A DNA stretch of 64,000 nt from positions 53,643,920 through 53,707,919 of the forward strand of contig OY282606.1 in the NCBI GenBank assembly GCA_958298945.1, written 5' to 3'. Under the pieces are notes generated by a model, which was given only the letters and a program-made list of their open reading frames with translations, was not told where the DNA came from and searched no databases. Below, piece after piece: positions 40,701-55,700 of the stretch (the first letter of the stretch is position 1; each line of letters starts with the position of its first letter). A program made the translations under genes and the position numbers. Source of the stretch: Atherix ibis. Taxonomy: Eukaryota; Arthropoda; Insecta; Diptera; Athericidae.

Positions 40701-43700
40701 ATTAAAATGGGGTAGTGTAACGAAATTATATGGCTCTGTCGTGTTCTGGAACTTTGTAGAAGAGTGGTTCCAGAGAGTTGCAGAGTATTCCAGAGGGGTT
40801 GGTTTCGGAATATTCTAGGTGCACGCCGGAGCGGTATAAATACAAGCACTACTCATCAGCGAGTAATTCACTCCAAAAAGCATCTCATGAACGACGCATT
40901 AAAGTTGGCAATTTTAAGCGTGAAACGCTATTTAAATAATATTTCGATCAATGCAGATCATAGATAAACGAGGTCTGTTCAAAAAGTATCGCGAATTTTG
41001 TGTTTTTTTTGCCCCTTCAAAGTAATCCCCACCACATATTAAGTATCGCGAATTTTGCCCCTTCAAAGTAATCCCCACCACATATTATAAACTTGCGCCA
41101 ATGTTTTTTTCAATCCTCAAAGCACTTCAAAAAATCATTTTGTGTGATCTTGTTCAGCTCCTCCTTCGATGCCGTCTTTATCTCCTCAATCGTAGCGTAA
41201 CGTCGTCCTTTCATGGGGCTCTTCAGTTCCGGGAACAAGAAATAGTCGCAGGGGCCAGATCTGGTGAATACGGTAGCTGCGGCATTATTAGTGCAATAAT
41301 AATGCAACGATGCATGAGCAGGGGCGTTATCATGGTGTAAAAGCCAATTTTTGTTCTTCCACAAATCCGGGCGTTTCTGGCAGATTGCTTCGTACCGGCA
41401 CGCATTTCGGGAGTCCGGCACGCTTTTCGTCGTTCACATCTTCTCGGCCCTCTGAGAACATTTTGCACCACCGATAAACGTTGCTTCGGTACAAGGTAGC
41501 TTCACCATATGTCACAGTCAACATTCGGAATGCGTCCGCGCAATTGATTTTGTTTTTCACACAAAATTTGATACAGATTCTTTGATACATTTTTTGGAAT
41601 GGGCAAAAATCGAAGACGAGCCAAAATACGTGCAAGCAAAACAGCTATAAAAAATTAACTAAAGTTTCAAAATGGCCGAACTTATCGGCATAAGTGAGAG
41701 ACATGAGTACCAACATAACGCCATAAAAAATCGAAAAAAACGGAATTTCAAAATTCGCGATCCTTTTTTAACAGACCTTGTACAGAGTAGATAAACATCG
41801 AAAATATTGTAGATAAACAGTTAAGCGACCTAGACAAACAAACTCTTATAATCCATTTGTAAAAATACAACTCAGTTGAAGGAAGAAAAAATCCTAATCA
41901 AACAAAAACAGTTTTTCACACTATCCATTAAATCTTCTTTTGATCGCGGTAATACTAAGTATTTTCAGGTATAATAGACACATCAACAAATATAGTTTGT
42001 TAAGAAAATTACATTTTAAAATATTGATTTCAAGGACATAAAAGTCAAATGAAAACTAACATTAAAAGTTCTTACATTCCCAAATAAACACTGAAATAAT
42101 GCTTGTAAAATATAATATTGTATTATTATTTTGCAAGAAATACATAAATAAGTCTCGGTCAAATAAAAATCTACCATTTTATTATTAATATTCTTTTCAA
42201 TTCTTTAGTACTTTGTCTAACCTATACGTTTGGTTGAAATTTAAATTAATAGAAATCTTTATAGTAAAATACTTACCACCTAATTTTAATTCCGCCATCG
42301 CTTGTGCACCTGTCCTTTGATTGTTAACTAAACACTGATAAATGCCTTTATCCCTACGTCCAACACCATGAATCAATAAAGATGTCATCGACAACATTCT
42401 TATACTATATATTGAAGGGAAACATTAAAGAATTTTTTTTTTAAATTACCAAAATAATACAAATTTTCTATTTATGAAATTATATTCAACGATTACACAT
42501 CGAAAAAAAATGTTTTTTCGCATTAAGCTTGTAGACTGATAAAAAATTACATAACCTAGGAAAATAGCTACATTATATCAAGTAATATAGTGTAGATAGA
42601 AAAAAAAAATTATATGCCCTTAACTTGGAGCATCATATTCATTTGTATAAATAAAATTGCCGGAGTAAGTATTCGTACATATAGACGTATATAAATTGAT
42701 CTGTTTACGTACTTATTCCTATCCGACCGAAGTGCATTATCTTCCTTTACTGGTTTGCCATTATGTAACCACTCCACAGCCTCTATTGATGTTCCAGTTA
42801 CGGAACAATTGAATATTGCAGTTCCACCAGAATTCACTATTTGTACTTGTGGCAGAATGTGAACTGATATATAAGAGTTTACTATGAGCCGAATTTCGAT
42901 CCGCTGCTCCCCAAATTGATTCGATGCCTGGCATATCTGAAAGTGAATGGAATACGAATGTGAACGGGGTATGATTTCTACTTGAATACGGATTTTAAAA
43001 TCGATAAAATAAGTACATAAGCAGTACTCGTACATAGACAGTCGGATGATAAAGTTACTTATGTATATGTGGACAAAATGGATGCCATTGATGATATATC
43101 ATCAATGTCCACTGCGACCACCAACTAACCAACCATCTAGCCTGTACGCATATACGTGTAGACGTATGATTATCATGCAAAATTAAGAGTGATACAAGTA
43201 CTGCTATGCATATGAAAGCATTCGCACATTCGAGTACTCCAAGAACACTTTATTTGGAAATGAATACTAACCCACTTTCCGGTATCTCTATCGTCGGCAT
43301 TTTTGATGAGCAGCAAGGTCCGTGATAGGATTATCCTCTGTGACGATGGAATTGGATACAATGCACCGGAGTCTGATACACGAAACCATCTGCATAAATT
43401 AATTGACATAGATTCGGAAAATGAACGTTGACTAGCTTGGTACTCTATTTTATTGGATATATTTACGTGAAAATAGGTAGAGGATTTCCCTGAATATTGC
43501 ATGGCAAATGGACATCACTACCTCGTTCGACGGACAGTTCAATGACTGGCTTCTGGTTTGTTCGTGGAGCCATATTTTTGCTAATTTCTTTGAAAGGAAT
43601 TAGCACTATTAGTGAAGTTTTTACCAACAAAGAAAATCCCATTTAATTCCATACCTTTTATGGATAAATTGATTGGTTCACTCCTAATACGTTCACCATT

Positions 43701-46700
43701 CAATGTGTTGGTTGTTAAACATGAAATTTTTTCCATTGCATCTTCCGGCCTAATTGTACGTATATACAGATCACCAAAAGTTGATAAAACAATAAATCGT
43801 CCACCTGTAAACAATATGAAGGGAAGCAATGATAACAATAACTATGCTTAAATATCTTTAGGCATATTTAACTCACCTGTATCAGATAAATCTGGTAGTA
43901 GAACTTCATCTCCTCGCTGCCAAGATGAAACGATTACATAAGGGCGAACATATTCGGGGATGACACATTTTATCAAGGCGGCATTGCCTAAAAAAACGTC
44001 TGTACTCTCAACGTGAACCTGGTAATGACGTCGCAGCACTACAGTTACAACCATACACATAACAACATGAAATTAAACAAAAAAAAAACATTTATATTGC
44101 TCTTGTTGTTCTACAGATCTACCTTTAGATTATTTTAGAAATAAATACCGGCATGAACGTAAACATCCCTACTCAGAACAGTTCCAACTTCGTTGCTAGC
44201 TCTGCAACGATATGTAGTATCATGTACATCGGCTCGATAATATTGAGCAAGGAATTGTGGAAAGTATAGAGTTCCGTTTCCGGGAGTTTGCCTATATTAT
44301 ACATACCAGTGAGAATAGAAGGGGAAAAAATCAAATCAACAAAATTCATTAAAACCCTGTGAGAATCAACATTGTCAACGTTTACAAATAATAAAAAGCA
44401 TTCATTAGTCTATTTTCCTTACATTTTACGAAAAGATTTATGTATATTTTTTTATATTTAATATTTGTGATAGTATGAGTATGTATATTTTTGAATAAAA
44501 AATATTCATTAGTATATGTAAATTGCTAAAAAAAATCTAAATGATAAGAAGAAAAATTCCAAGAAATGCCATCATTATTTAACTAGAAAAATAGACATAA
44601 TTATAAACCGACAGGTAAAAAAGGAAAAAATTCAAAACTCTTTTATATCGCCACGAAAGTATACAGCAATTGGTAAACGTATTATATGTATTATTTTGGA
44701 ATTTATATTTTCTTCTCTTGTATTCACCTTATTTTTTCTGACAATATAAAACGCTACCGACATGTAAAATAATTTATTGTGCCTATCATATGAGCATATG
44801 TACATGAACACATTCAACAAAAAAACTGCTATATATATATAAATGTTGGAAATGTTCTAACGAAAAAGTCATAACTGTCAAAGCCGGAAAGGATATGTCA
44901 CCCTTAAGCGAAAATAAAATATACTGGGATTACGAAATGCTGTCAGCTTTACCAAGTACATCTGTTGATGCCAAAAGAATGCAGAAAAAATATTAAAGAA
45001 GCCAATCTACTGTTTGAAGGCGCTACAGTATAAACAAAATTATTTGAAATCAATAAATGTCTTCTCTCATGTTAGACCATAACAATTTGTACATGAATAT
45101 CAATAAATTTTATATAATATTTGGAGACAATTTCAAGATTTTGTGGAGCTCAAATCTTGCCGACGTGTTGTATGGAACATAAACTATCGTATACAAATAA
45201 CAACATAGAAAGGATTTTTATCTAGTTAGGAGTATTTGCTATGTCGCGTATAGAAGACAATTGTATTCTAAGGATTACAGTTATTGGGATTTTTCTTATA
45301 GCTTTTTAATCTTAAACAAATTATGTGATAATATTTTTTATCACAAAAATTTCCTTTTGTATAAAATATGACAACCAGGTGCCTTGAATGGAAAGATCGG
45401 TCTAAACAGGAAAATAATAATTCAGTTATGATGATACAATTTTAAGCTTATGCAGATATTTATGTATCAAAATCAAGGATGTGATGACCAGGACTCAAAC
45501 CATTTCAGATGCCCTGATTTCGCGCAAAGGTTATAATATCTCTACTGGTCACCCAACCGTCGACAATAATACCTACCTTGTATTCTACTACAATTTATAT
45601 ATTTTTTAATTAAAAGATATTAAAGAAAATATCAATTTTAATCATAGTGATTTTAGAAATAAGAACAATTTCTCTGCTTTATTATTTATTATTCAAATAC
45701 CTATTTGTATGTGTATGTATTAAGAACAGTCCTATAGATGACATAAATAGTGATTGATAGAATTTAAAACCATTTTGGCATATGGTAAAGTTAAAATATA
45801 AAGGGTTTTCGAATAAGAGTGATATGATTACTTTTTTAAAAAAAACACACACTAATTGTTAAGGAAATTCAAATATTTTCTATTTAATGTGAAGTACAAT
45901 CGATATAATTAAGTTCTGAATAAAACGTCATTCAAATGGCCTCCACGACTTCTTTTGCAGGAACGAATTCGATGAACCCAATTTTCGAGCACTTTTTCCA
46001 CTAAATCAAGTCGTATGTCATGAATAGCACGTTCAATATTGACTTCTAAGGCTTGAAGAGAGTCTGGTTTATTGCTAAAAACCAATGACTTCAAATAACC
46101 CCACAAGAAATAGTCTAATGGTGTTAAATCATAACTTCTTGGAGGCCATTCAATGTCACAATTTCTTGAAATAATCGAATCTCCAAATTTTTCTCGCAAT
46201 AATTCGGTTGTTGTACGTGCTGTGTGGCACGTAGCCCCGTCTTGTTAGAACCAGATATAGTCAAGATCAACTTCTTCCAATTTCGGCCATAAAAAGTTGG
46301 TTATTATCGATCTATACCGCTTTCCATTGACAGTAACGCTCTCCATTGATTTCGAAAGAAGTACGGACCGATGATTCCACCAGACCAAAAACCACACCAA
46401 ACTGTCAATTTAGATAAATGTAATGGGTGTTCATGAATAATTTGTGAATTTTCTTCGCACCAAAGTCGACAGTTTTGTTTATTTACCGCACCACTCAGAT
46501 GAAAGTGAGCCTCATCGGAGAAGATGATTTTCTTAAAAAAATCGTTATCGTTTTCAAATTGTTCCAAGACAAAATCAGCAAATTCACGAAGTTTACGGTG
46601 GTCCAATGGCTTTCGTTCTTGAGTGATAACAATTTTACGGATGCAAGCCGTCAGGTTGTGGTTTGAGACAGTCCCAATTCTTGGGAACGTCTTGGAATCG

Positions 46701-49700
46701 ACAAATTGCGGTCTTCAGCAACACTTGCCTGAACGGCCGCAATATTTTCATTATTTCGAGCGGTTCTTTGTCTTATTGGCACTTGAAAATTATGTAAAGA
46801 AAATGTACGCTCGAAATTTTTAACAATTCGACGAATAGCGTGCACAGTTGGACGATTATTACGAGCATAAAATGGCAAAAGCGCACGAAAAGTTGCAATT
46901 GGAGAACGATTATTTTGATAATAAAATTGAATAATTTGTAAACGTTGTTCTTGCGTATATCTCTCCATGATGAAATTATAAACATTACTGAATACAATGA
47001 AAAAAAAAAGACAGAATAAAAATGGCCGAAACGTCACTTCAAAATCATATTACTCTTATTGGAAAACTCTATATTATATATAACATTTAAAAAGATCAGG
47101 TAATTGTCAAAGAGGAGGAAAAAATGTTTTCAAAAACCTAGACAATAAGCTATAAATTTTAGAGTACTCGTAGTACAATTATTAATTGTAATGTGCTTAA
47201 AAACATTGTAGTCTGACAGATTTATAAATAACAAACTAAGTGTAACATATAAAAAGTAATAAATGAAGCACTCTTTTTTGGTGTAGAACTCATCCCAATG
47301 ATAGGAAATATCAATAAATTTGATTAATTCCTGAAATGCTTTAAAATGTCACTTAAAAAATATCAAATAAAATTTTTCATGTCAAAACCTCACACATTAT
47401 ACATTTTATTTTAAAAAAATATTAGAAAATATTAATATTTCTAGATCGCAGTAATTTTTTGTTTGTTTTGAAAGAGTGAAAACCATTTTTGTGCAGATAA
47501 AATTCCCTTTTCCTTAATATATCATTTATCATAGATACTAAGTTGTTATAGACATGGAAGTTTGTTATAATAAACGTGAAAAATTGTATTTTTCCAAGTT
47601 AACAAAATGAATTCCTATAAGGGGTAAATATTTTTTTTCTTATCCTTGGATATATTATTACAATGAATTCTCACAGGTAGCAGAGGTAACGTAGTTCCAG
47701 TCTGTATAGAAAAAGTGAATTTTTTATTCGCGGTGACAAGTAATGTTATCTAATATAAACAGCTAACGGAGTAAATATCACGTCAAATTTTCTGGGTATA
47801 GGTAATAACTAAAATGGATTTCAACAATCTATGTATTATTGCTGCTTCCACTAGAATACATCAATTGCTTTACTCAATAATGTTATTACGATACAGTAAA
47901 CTAATATTTTATTAAGTTTTATTATAACAAAAAGGAAAAAGAGAGTTTCGAGCAGTCAGTTCGGTTCTTGGACAGTGGCTATGATTTTTTTTTTGGAAGA
48001 TTGACTCAGATATATGGTAGTTCTCGCAGGAAGAGAGCAGATATAGTGCTCGGAGGAGGTGATCCGATATAGTGCTTGGAGAAGGAGTGCTTGGGCAGCG
48101 TTAGTCGTATAATATAGTGTCCAAAGAATATGAGCGAGATAGTGCTTGTGAAAGAAGTATAGTGTGCTTGGCCGATGTGAGCACGATAGTGCTTGGAGAA
48201 GGAGCATAATGATTGGCGGCATTGAGCGACATAATGCTGGAGATGAAATAAAGTACTTCGATGAAGTGAGTAAATATAATGATCGCATAAAGTAAGCGGA
48301 CTTGCGCAGTTCGGCGCTAAAACAGTTGCGAAGCAGAAGCGCTCAAGAATGTGGCTCGGAGGAATATAATGCTCGGACGAGGTATGCTATATAGTGCTCG
48401 GAGAAGAAGTAAAGCGATTGGAGAAAAATTGTAATTCTCGATGGAAGTGAGCGAGATAGTAATCGGGGAAGAAGTATAGTGATCGGCAGAGTTAAGCAAA
48501 AATAAACTAGACATTTGATTGAGACTCTATTAACAAACCAGAAATATCTTTCACTCTATCCATTGAATCTGTATGGGATGGTAATACAATAATATAATAC
48601 TATGTTAGTATATTCGATAAATGACTTTTAAGATTATCTGGTTTTTTTTTAAATACTAAATATTTTAATTTAAAATAATTTTTAGCTAAAACATCACTAA
48701 TTATGATGGACAATATGTAGTCTGAAAGCAGTTTTAGTATTTCTTTTTAATAGAATGAATATATTTTTTAAAAGGATTTAAAAATATGATGTATTAATTA
48801 TATATTAACGATGATTATGTAGTTATAGAAAAGCATAAGGACTGCTTGTATTGACAGAGTATGTTGTACAAGACTATAAAAAATTCATTAAAGTCAATCA
48901 AAGAATAATATATTTTAGAGATTTTCTCATATTGAAGTTCTTGACAAAACTGTATTCTTTATTTAGGATCTGTTGAAAAGAAAAAACACATTCAATTTTT
49001 TACTTTCGCCTGTCATTTATTATTAAGAAACTTGGATTTGAGAAGATTACTCAAGAATATTAAGCCCCTAATGGTCCTTAAATAAATTAAACTCAAAGGA
49101 ATAATTTTATACATAAACAACTACTAGTTAATCATATAGTTAGTTTTGAATAACTAAATTTGACTATAATTCCAATGAGACATTTTTTAAATAGTATATG
49201 TATATAATTATAACGTTCTGTCTATAACCGGGTATCCGGGTACTCGGATACTGTTTGGTCATAGATGGCGCGAGTGAGCGTAATAAGCTACCATGGGCAC
49301 GCCATACTTTTTTTTATGAGTTTGACGTCTGTCAACATTAATCAGTGCACATTGTCAGCAATTTCGTACAACAACATACATTTTTCCTTTCGTAATCATG
49401 TCTAGTTTTGTGCCAGAAAAAGAGTATCTGCGGGAAGCTCTGCTTTTCTACTTCAATTTTAAGAAATCGGTTGCCAAATCGCATCGAATGCTTATGGAGG
49501 TCTATGGTGACAGTGCTTTATCGGAAACAACGTGCCGAGATTGGTTTCGTCGGTTCAAAGACGCAAATTTGACTTGTGGGACAAGAAGCGTGAAAATCGG
49601 CCTAGGAAGGTTGAGGACCATCAATTGTAGGCTGTTTTGGACGAAGACGATATCCAATCACAAAAAATGCTCGCGAAGTAATTGGGTGTTACTTAACCAG

Positions 49701-52700
49701 CCATTTACATGCGTCTGCGTGCATTGGGAAAGATTGAAAAGATCGGAAAATGGGTGCCGCATGAATTGAACGATAGGCAGATGGAGCGACACCAAAACAC
49801 ATGCGAAATCTTGCTCGCCAGATAAAAAAGAAAGTCATTCCTACATCGGATTGTGACAGGCAATTAAAAGTGGATATATTTTGAGAATCCTTAACGCAAG
49901 AAATCGTGGGTTGATCCCGGCCAACCATCAACATCTTTCCCAAAACCAAATCGCTTCGGACGGAAGACGATGATGTACGTTCGGTGGGATCAGCAGGGTA
50001 TCGTTTACTAAAATATATTGAACCTGGCGAAACTATCAATTCCCACCGCTACCACCAACAACTGATCAAATTGCACCGTGCTCTGCGTGAAAAAGGACGG
50101 ATTATCAACAAAGACATGACAAGCTGATTTTCCTCCACGACAATGCACCATCGCAAACGTCAAAAATGGTCTTAAACTACTTGGAGACATACAACTGGGA
50201 GGTGCTACCATACGCCGCTTATTCACCAGACCTGGCCCCTTCCGACTACTACCTGTTTTCGTCGATGGGCCACCCGCTCGCTGAGCAGGACTTCGATTTT
50301 TACGAAGATGTCCGAAAATTGCTTGATGATTGGTTTGCGTTGAAAGAAAAGAAATTTTGTTGGCGGGGTAGCCACAAATTGCCAGAGAGATGGGAAAAAT
50401 GTATAGCTAGCAAGGGAAAGTACTTTGAATAAATTTGTTTTTTCTTCCTATGAAAAAAAACATCTGTTTTTTTGACTAAAAACAGCGGATTTAAGCTTAT
50501 ACACCTGGTATATTTTTAGTTCTTAATAAATAAATAAAAATCCCAACAGATCTTTTTTGTTGAATATTTATTTATTAAACTATAATTTTAATATTATCAT
50601 TTTTTGGTAATAATTTATATTTAAATGGAATTCAATAGCTCTGGATACGTGGGAAATAATATTCACGATAAAATGGAGATGAGAAAATGCATATTGTAAC
50701 AAATAAGATAATTATTTATTAATTATTATTTTACAATATCTAATATGAGTTTTCAAAGTTACAAATCCACCACACCTTCATTCCGTCTTCTACTGGCTTT
50801 AATGGAATACATATTGAGTAGCTTTAGCTCTTCCCCAATATAGACAAAGTTGTTCGTTTATAGTTAAGTACTCCATAGGTTTATATAATTTCGATAAATT
50901 TGAATCTAGCATTATCCAGATGTAACTTATTGACTTTATCCTGATTATGTGACGGTTCCAAAACTTATTTCTTTGCATTATCGGTAGATTTTTACATTAT
51001 ACGAATCCCAAGAAATGCATTTAAATCTTTCGGTGCTATAACTTTCCATACGAGCTGTTATTTTTATAGAATTCTGCTGGTTATATTTTTCATATATTGT
51101 ATTTGCTATTTCATTTGTTTAATATACGCTAATATTAATCATTTTATTCATACAAAAACATTTAAATGTAGCTGGAACTGACAGTATTTTGGCAGTATGG
51201 ACTACATTTCTGACGAATAATGTTGGGAGCTGAAGTTTGATGTTCAATAAAAGTTTATAATTGAATCTAATTTGTTTGATCCTTGAAGACGAAAAGTGTA
51301 GAATTTTTCCGATAATTTCTTAGTCGTCATCATCGATACTCATTTTACTGTCCTGATAAGTGATCCATTGTTATAGTGACCGACCATTCTTCATCATCAT
51401 TTTTCAAACTTGTGTCTTCTTCAGCAGAATTTTGCTATAAAAAATACTGCACATACGTCGCTTCCTTTTTTTCTAATTATTTTTATAAGAAACATTTCAA
51501 AATTCATTATAGTTTTATTCCTATTTGCAACAAACTGTATATAACAATACCTCGCATATTCCTCTATATTTATTTTTTTCTATTAAATATCTCACTACCA
51601 TAAAATTAAAGTTAACAAACATACTATAATTTTATAGTAGTGGGATATGTTCTCTGAGAGTTATCAGGACTGTTTGAATGCCTTCACAGAGAGAATTCCT
51701 ACTTCTTAATGGCACACCGCGACGAGAATCTCAACTTCCAAACAATTTCGTATGAATTACAGCCCCTGGTATTTCTTAGAATCTTTATTAAAAGGGGGAA
51801 TTACAGCCCCTTTTAATTAAGATTCTAAGAAATACCATAATCAATGGATATGATATCTGAATGTGTTATAATGATGAAAAAAAAACACAAGTAAGGTAAT
51901 CAAAAAGCTTAAAACTACCGGTGGTTGCCTTAGTATGCTGGTTTTTGAATGACGTTGGAAAGATTGGTTACTGATAAAAGGATTCAGTAGGCCTAGAAAG
52001 TGCACCCTGTAGGCTTAGAATTTTTCTATTGTAAAAAAAGTTGAAGCTGCAATCTGATAAAATGCAAAGATACAAATAGTGATAATTATAAATACAAAAT
52101 TTACCAAAAAAAAATTGTTAGTATGGCACTAGTATCAAAAAAAATTTGTTAGTAAGGCACCACTAGATCAGGGTTAAGGTGATAGTCGTATGATAATTGT
52201 AATAATGATCTTAGTATGGCATTACCAAATTATATTTGATTATCGATACGATGCGATAGAACAGTTAATTTTTAAAAAAAAAACATTGCATCATGATGCT
52301 GACAAAAGCAGTTTAGAATTTCAATTCCTTTCTTCGAGTAGGATTGTATATAAAATAATTTCTGTTAAGTCTTTATAGGAAAATGTTTAATGACCTTCAA
52401 CGACACAAGCATCAGAAAAACGAATAAATTTGATATTTGGCTTATATAATTTTATATATATAATCGCATTTATAAAAACTTTGTACTAAATAAAAGTAAT
52501 CTATAAATTTTTAAGAATTTATTATATTTAATTCTTAAAGAAAAAAATAAAAGAAAATTTCCAATAAAAATATAATATTTTTTTCTAATAATTACTCGTA
52601 GCTTTCAATTTTTTATAATCGGTCTTACTTCAAACGATTTTATCATTGTATTCAGAAAATCTATTTCAGCATAACTAGGAACTTCTAAGAAAATGTATTT

Positions 52701-55700
52701 TTCTGAATATCTATAGATAAATCTTCAAATCAGTATATGTTGAGTAACATTTGTAAAAGTAGCATTAAAAAAGAAATAATATAGTACTATTCAATTTTTG
52801 TTATTATTTCTCTAAATAGAAGCAAATTATTTTCTAGAAAAATCAATATACGTATCGTTCATGTTTACAAAATAAGTAATATAAAAATATCAACAATATA
52901 AAAAGATAAAAATATGTGACTTCGAAGAATTCATTTATATTACTTCTAAGGACATTTTTCATTTAATTGATATTAAAAAATAATATTCATGTTGAGTAAC
53001 AATTGCAATTATATTAATTTATTTTTTTACAAAAATCTTAAAAATTATATTAATGATATTCGTAATGAAAAATTTAATTTAAAAAAAATCATTATTACAA
53101 ACATTATCATTGCATTAAAAATTTTGATTATTTCTTTAGTATTAATATTTTTTATTAGAAAATCAATTAACACTTGATCCAGATGGTCTAGGTTCATAGC
53201 ATTTTCAATTTAGCCAATTCAACATAAAAACTTGTAATATCCTAACAATATAAAATTAATCAAAAAGTTTTCTTTGTTTTTCGAGTAATTTCTAGAATTA
53301 GTATCTAAAATTCTATATAAACGTTTAATGTGAAAATATTTTGATAGCATAACAATTTAAGAACCGGATTCAATGTTTGTTCACTAAGAAAAAATTTACA
53401 GTAGTCAAGTTGTTAGACTATTGTTTCAGTAAATAGTTCTGAAGGGCAATTCGTACAGAAACTTTCTATGCTAAAATAGACATTTTTTGGTGAATCTATC
53501 ATGCATAATAGAAAATAACGCGTTTAAACTATGCAGAATACGTCTACAAGTGTGGCATATTATCAGGAGATGAGTGTAAGGATTGGAAGAAGGTTTACAA
53601 CGAAAAAATATTCTTAACGTAAGAACTAATGTACACGTAGAAAAGCTTCAAACACAATCAACTTATTCTGGAAAAACTAAATTATATTGCCACATAATTG
53701 GAAAAAGAATATATTTAAAGTATGGCTGAAAATAACTTAAATACGAGGTCTGTTCAAAAAGTATCGCGAATTTTGAATTTCCGCGGGTTACGTATATTCG
53801 ATTTTCGATTTTTTTTGTGGCATTATATTGGTACTCATGTCTCTCACTTATGCCGACAAGTTCGACCATTTTGAATGTTCAGTTAATTTTTGACAGCTGC
53901 TTTACTTGCACGTGTTTTGGCTCGTCTTCGATTTTTGCCCATTCCAAAAAATGGATCAAAGAATCTGTATCAAATTTTGTGTGAAAAACAAAATTAATTG
54001 CGCGGACGCATTCCGAATATTGACTGTGGTATATGGTGAAGCTACCTTGGACCGAAGCAACGTTTATCGGTGGTACAAAATGTTCTCAAAGGGCCGAGAA
54101 GATGTGAACGACGAAAAGTGTGCCGGACGCCCGAGCACGTCAGCAACAGACGAAAGCATTGATGAAGTGAAGAAAATAGTTACGTCGAATCACCGTTAGA
54201 AAAGCTGCTGAGGGCTTAAACATATTGATTGGCTCGTGTCATTCGATTTTTAACAATGATTTTGGCGTGAGACGGGTCGCCGCGAAATTCGTACTAAAAT
54301 GGCTCAATTTCGACCAAAAACAGCATCGCATTCACATTGCTAAGGAACTGTTGGACTCTGTCCGTGAAGACCCAAAGCTGCTCCAGAGGGTCAGAACTGG
54401 TGACAAATTATGGGTTTATGTTTATGACGTGGAAACCAAAGCTCAATCATCCCAATGGAAGCTGCCGCACGAACCAAGACCGAAAAAAGCGGCTAAGTTT
54501 GGTCGAATGTGAAGGTTTTGCTTAGTTTTCTTCGATTGCAGGGGCGCGGTTTATCATGAGTTCTCGCCACAGGGTAGAGCGGTAAATAAGGAATATTACC
54601 TACAATTTATGCACAAGTTGCGCGAAGCAATCCGCCAGAAATGCCCGGATTTGTGGGAGCAAAAAAAATTGATTTTTGCACCATGATAACGCCCTTTCTC
54701 ATGCATTGTTGCCAAAAACAACACACTAATAATGCCGCAGCCACCGTATTCCCCAGATCTGGCTCCCTGTGACTTTTTCTTGTTCCCGAAACTGAAGAGC
54801 CCCATGAAAGGACGACGCTACGCTACGATTAAGGAGATGAATACGGCATCGAAGGAGGAGCTAAACAAGATCACAAAAAAAGATTTTTCGAAGTGCTTCG
54901 AGGATTGGAAAAAAAGTTGGCACAAGTGTATAATATATGGTCGGGATTACTTTGAAGGGGAAAAAATAGATATTCATGAATAAATATATAATTTTTGAAA
55001 AAAAAACACAATATTCATGATACTTTTTGAACAGGCCTCGTACATCTTTTTTTATAATAAAAAAGAATATTTTTTGCTTAATAGAATTTTGATTCAAATA
55101 TCTCCTGCGAAGAAAATATCCTTCTCACTGCTGAATCAGAGTGAGTTTGAGCAATTATTATTGGCGATTATTATTAAAAATGTCTATCCCACCTAATAAT
55201 TCGGTGCTTATTGTTTTAAAAACATAGCCTTCATAGATTGGTATCATTAATAAGGTTATCGAATTTACTTGTAGGAGGTTATTCCTAATCTTAGAAAAGC
55301 TAAGTAGTTAATGAATAAAACTTATAAAGATAACTTAAGCCGGAAGATACTTGAAAAATTTATCTCAATCAGTATGGTTTATATGAACCTTAAAATCTGA
55401 ATCAGATTATTGATTAGAATTACAAACAAGTTATATATTAGGGTTAATACCCTATTAAACCAAGAGAAGCACTTTTTCCATTCTACTTTAATGTACTTAT
55501 CCCTTATTCATTTCCTTAACAAAATGTGCGGATAAAACATCTGAAAAAGAAATCAGCCATAAGGAGTACGAAAATACCAATACCAGCTTTAGGAAGAAAA
55601 AACCAATCGTGTGTAAACACCCGTATTGGTTATACACAACAATCTGAAATTGACATACTGGCTGCCTCTCCTACTGGACGCAGCATGGCGTCGCACTAAA

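Noticed and set aside
45480..45560. tRNA-like sequence on the minus strand, with a B-box-like GGTTTGAGTCC.
   Set aside because: T-stem and acceptor stem do not pair and no anticodon arm can be folded. At most a chance match or an old SINE trace.
47956..48514. Two minus-strand open frames over 60 codons, Leu/Ser/His-rich.
   Set aside because: They lie on the degenerate GGAGAAG array and simply translate its complement.
52989..53177. 62-codon Asn/Ile/Lys-rich frame resembling a mitochondrial-style or parasite protein.
   Set aside because: Extreme AT bias of the intron explains it; no recognisable motif.
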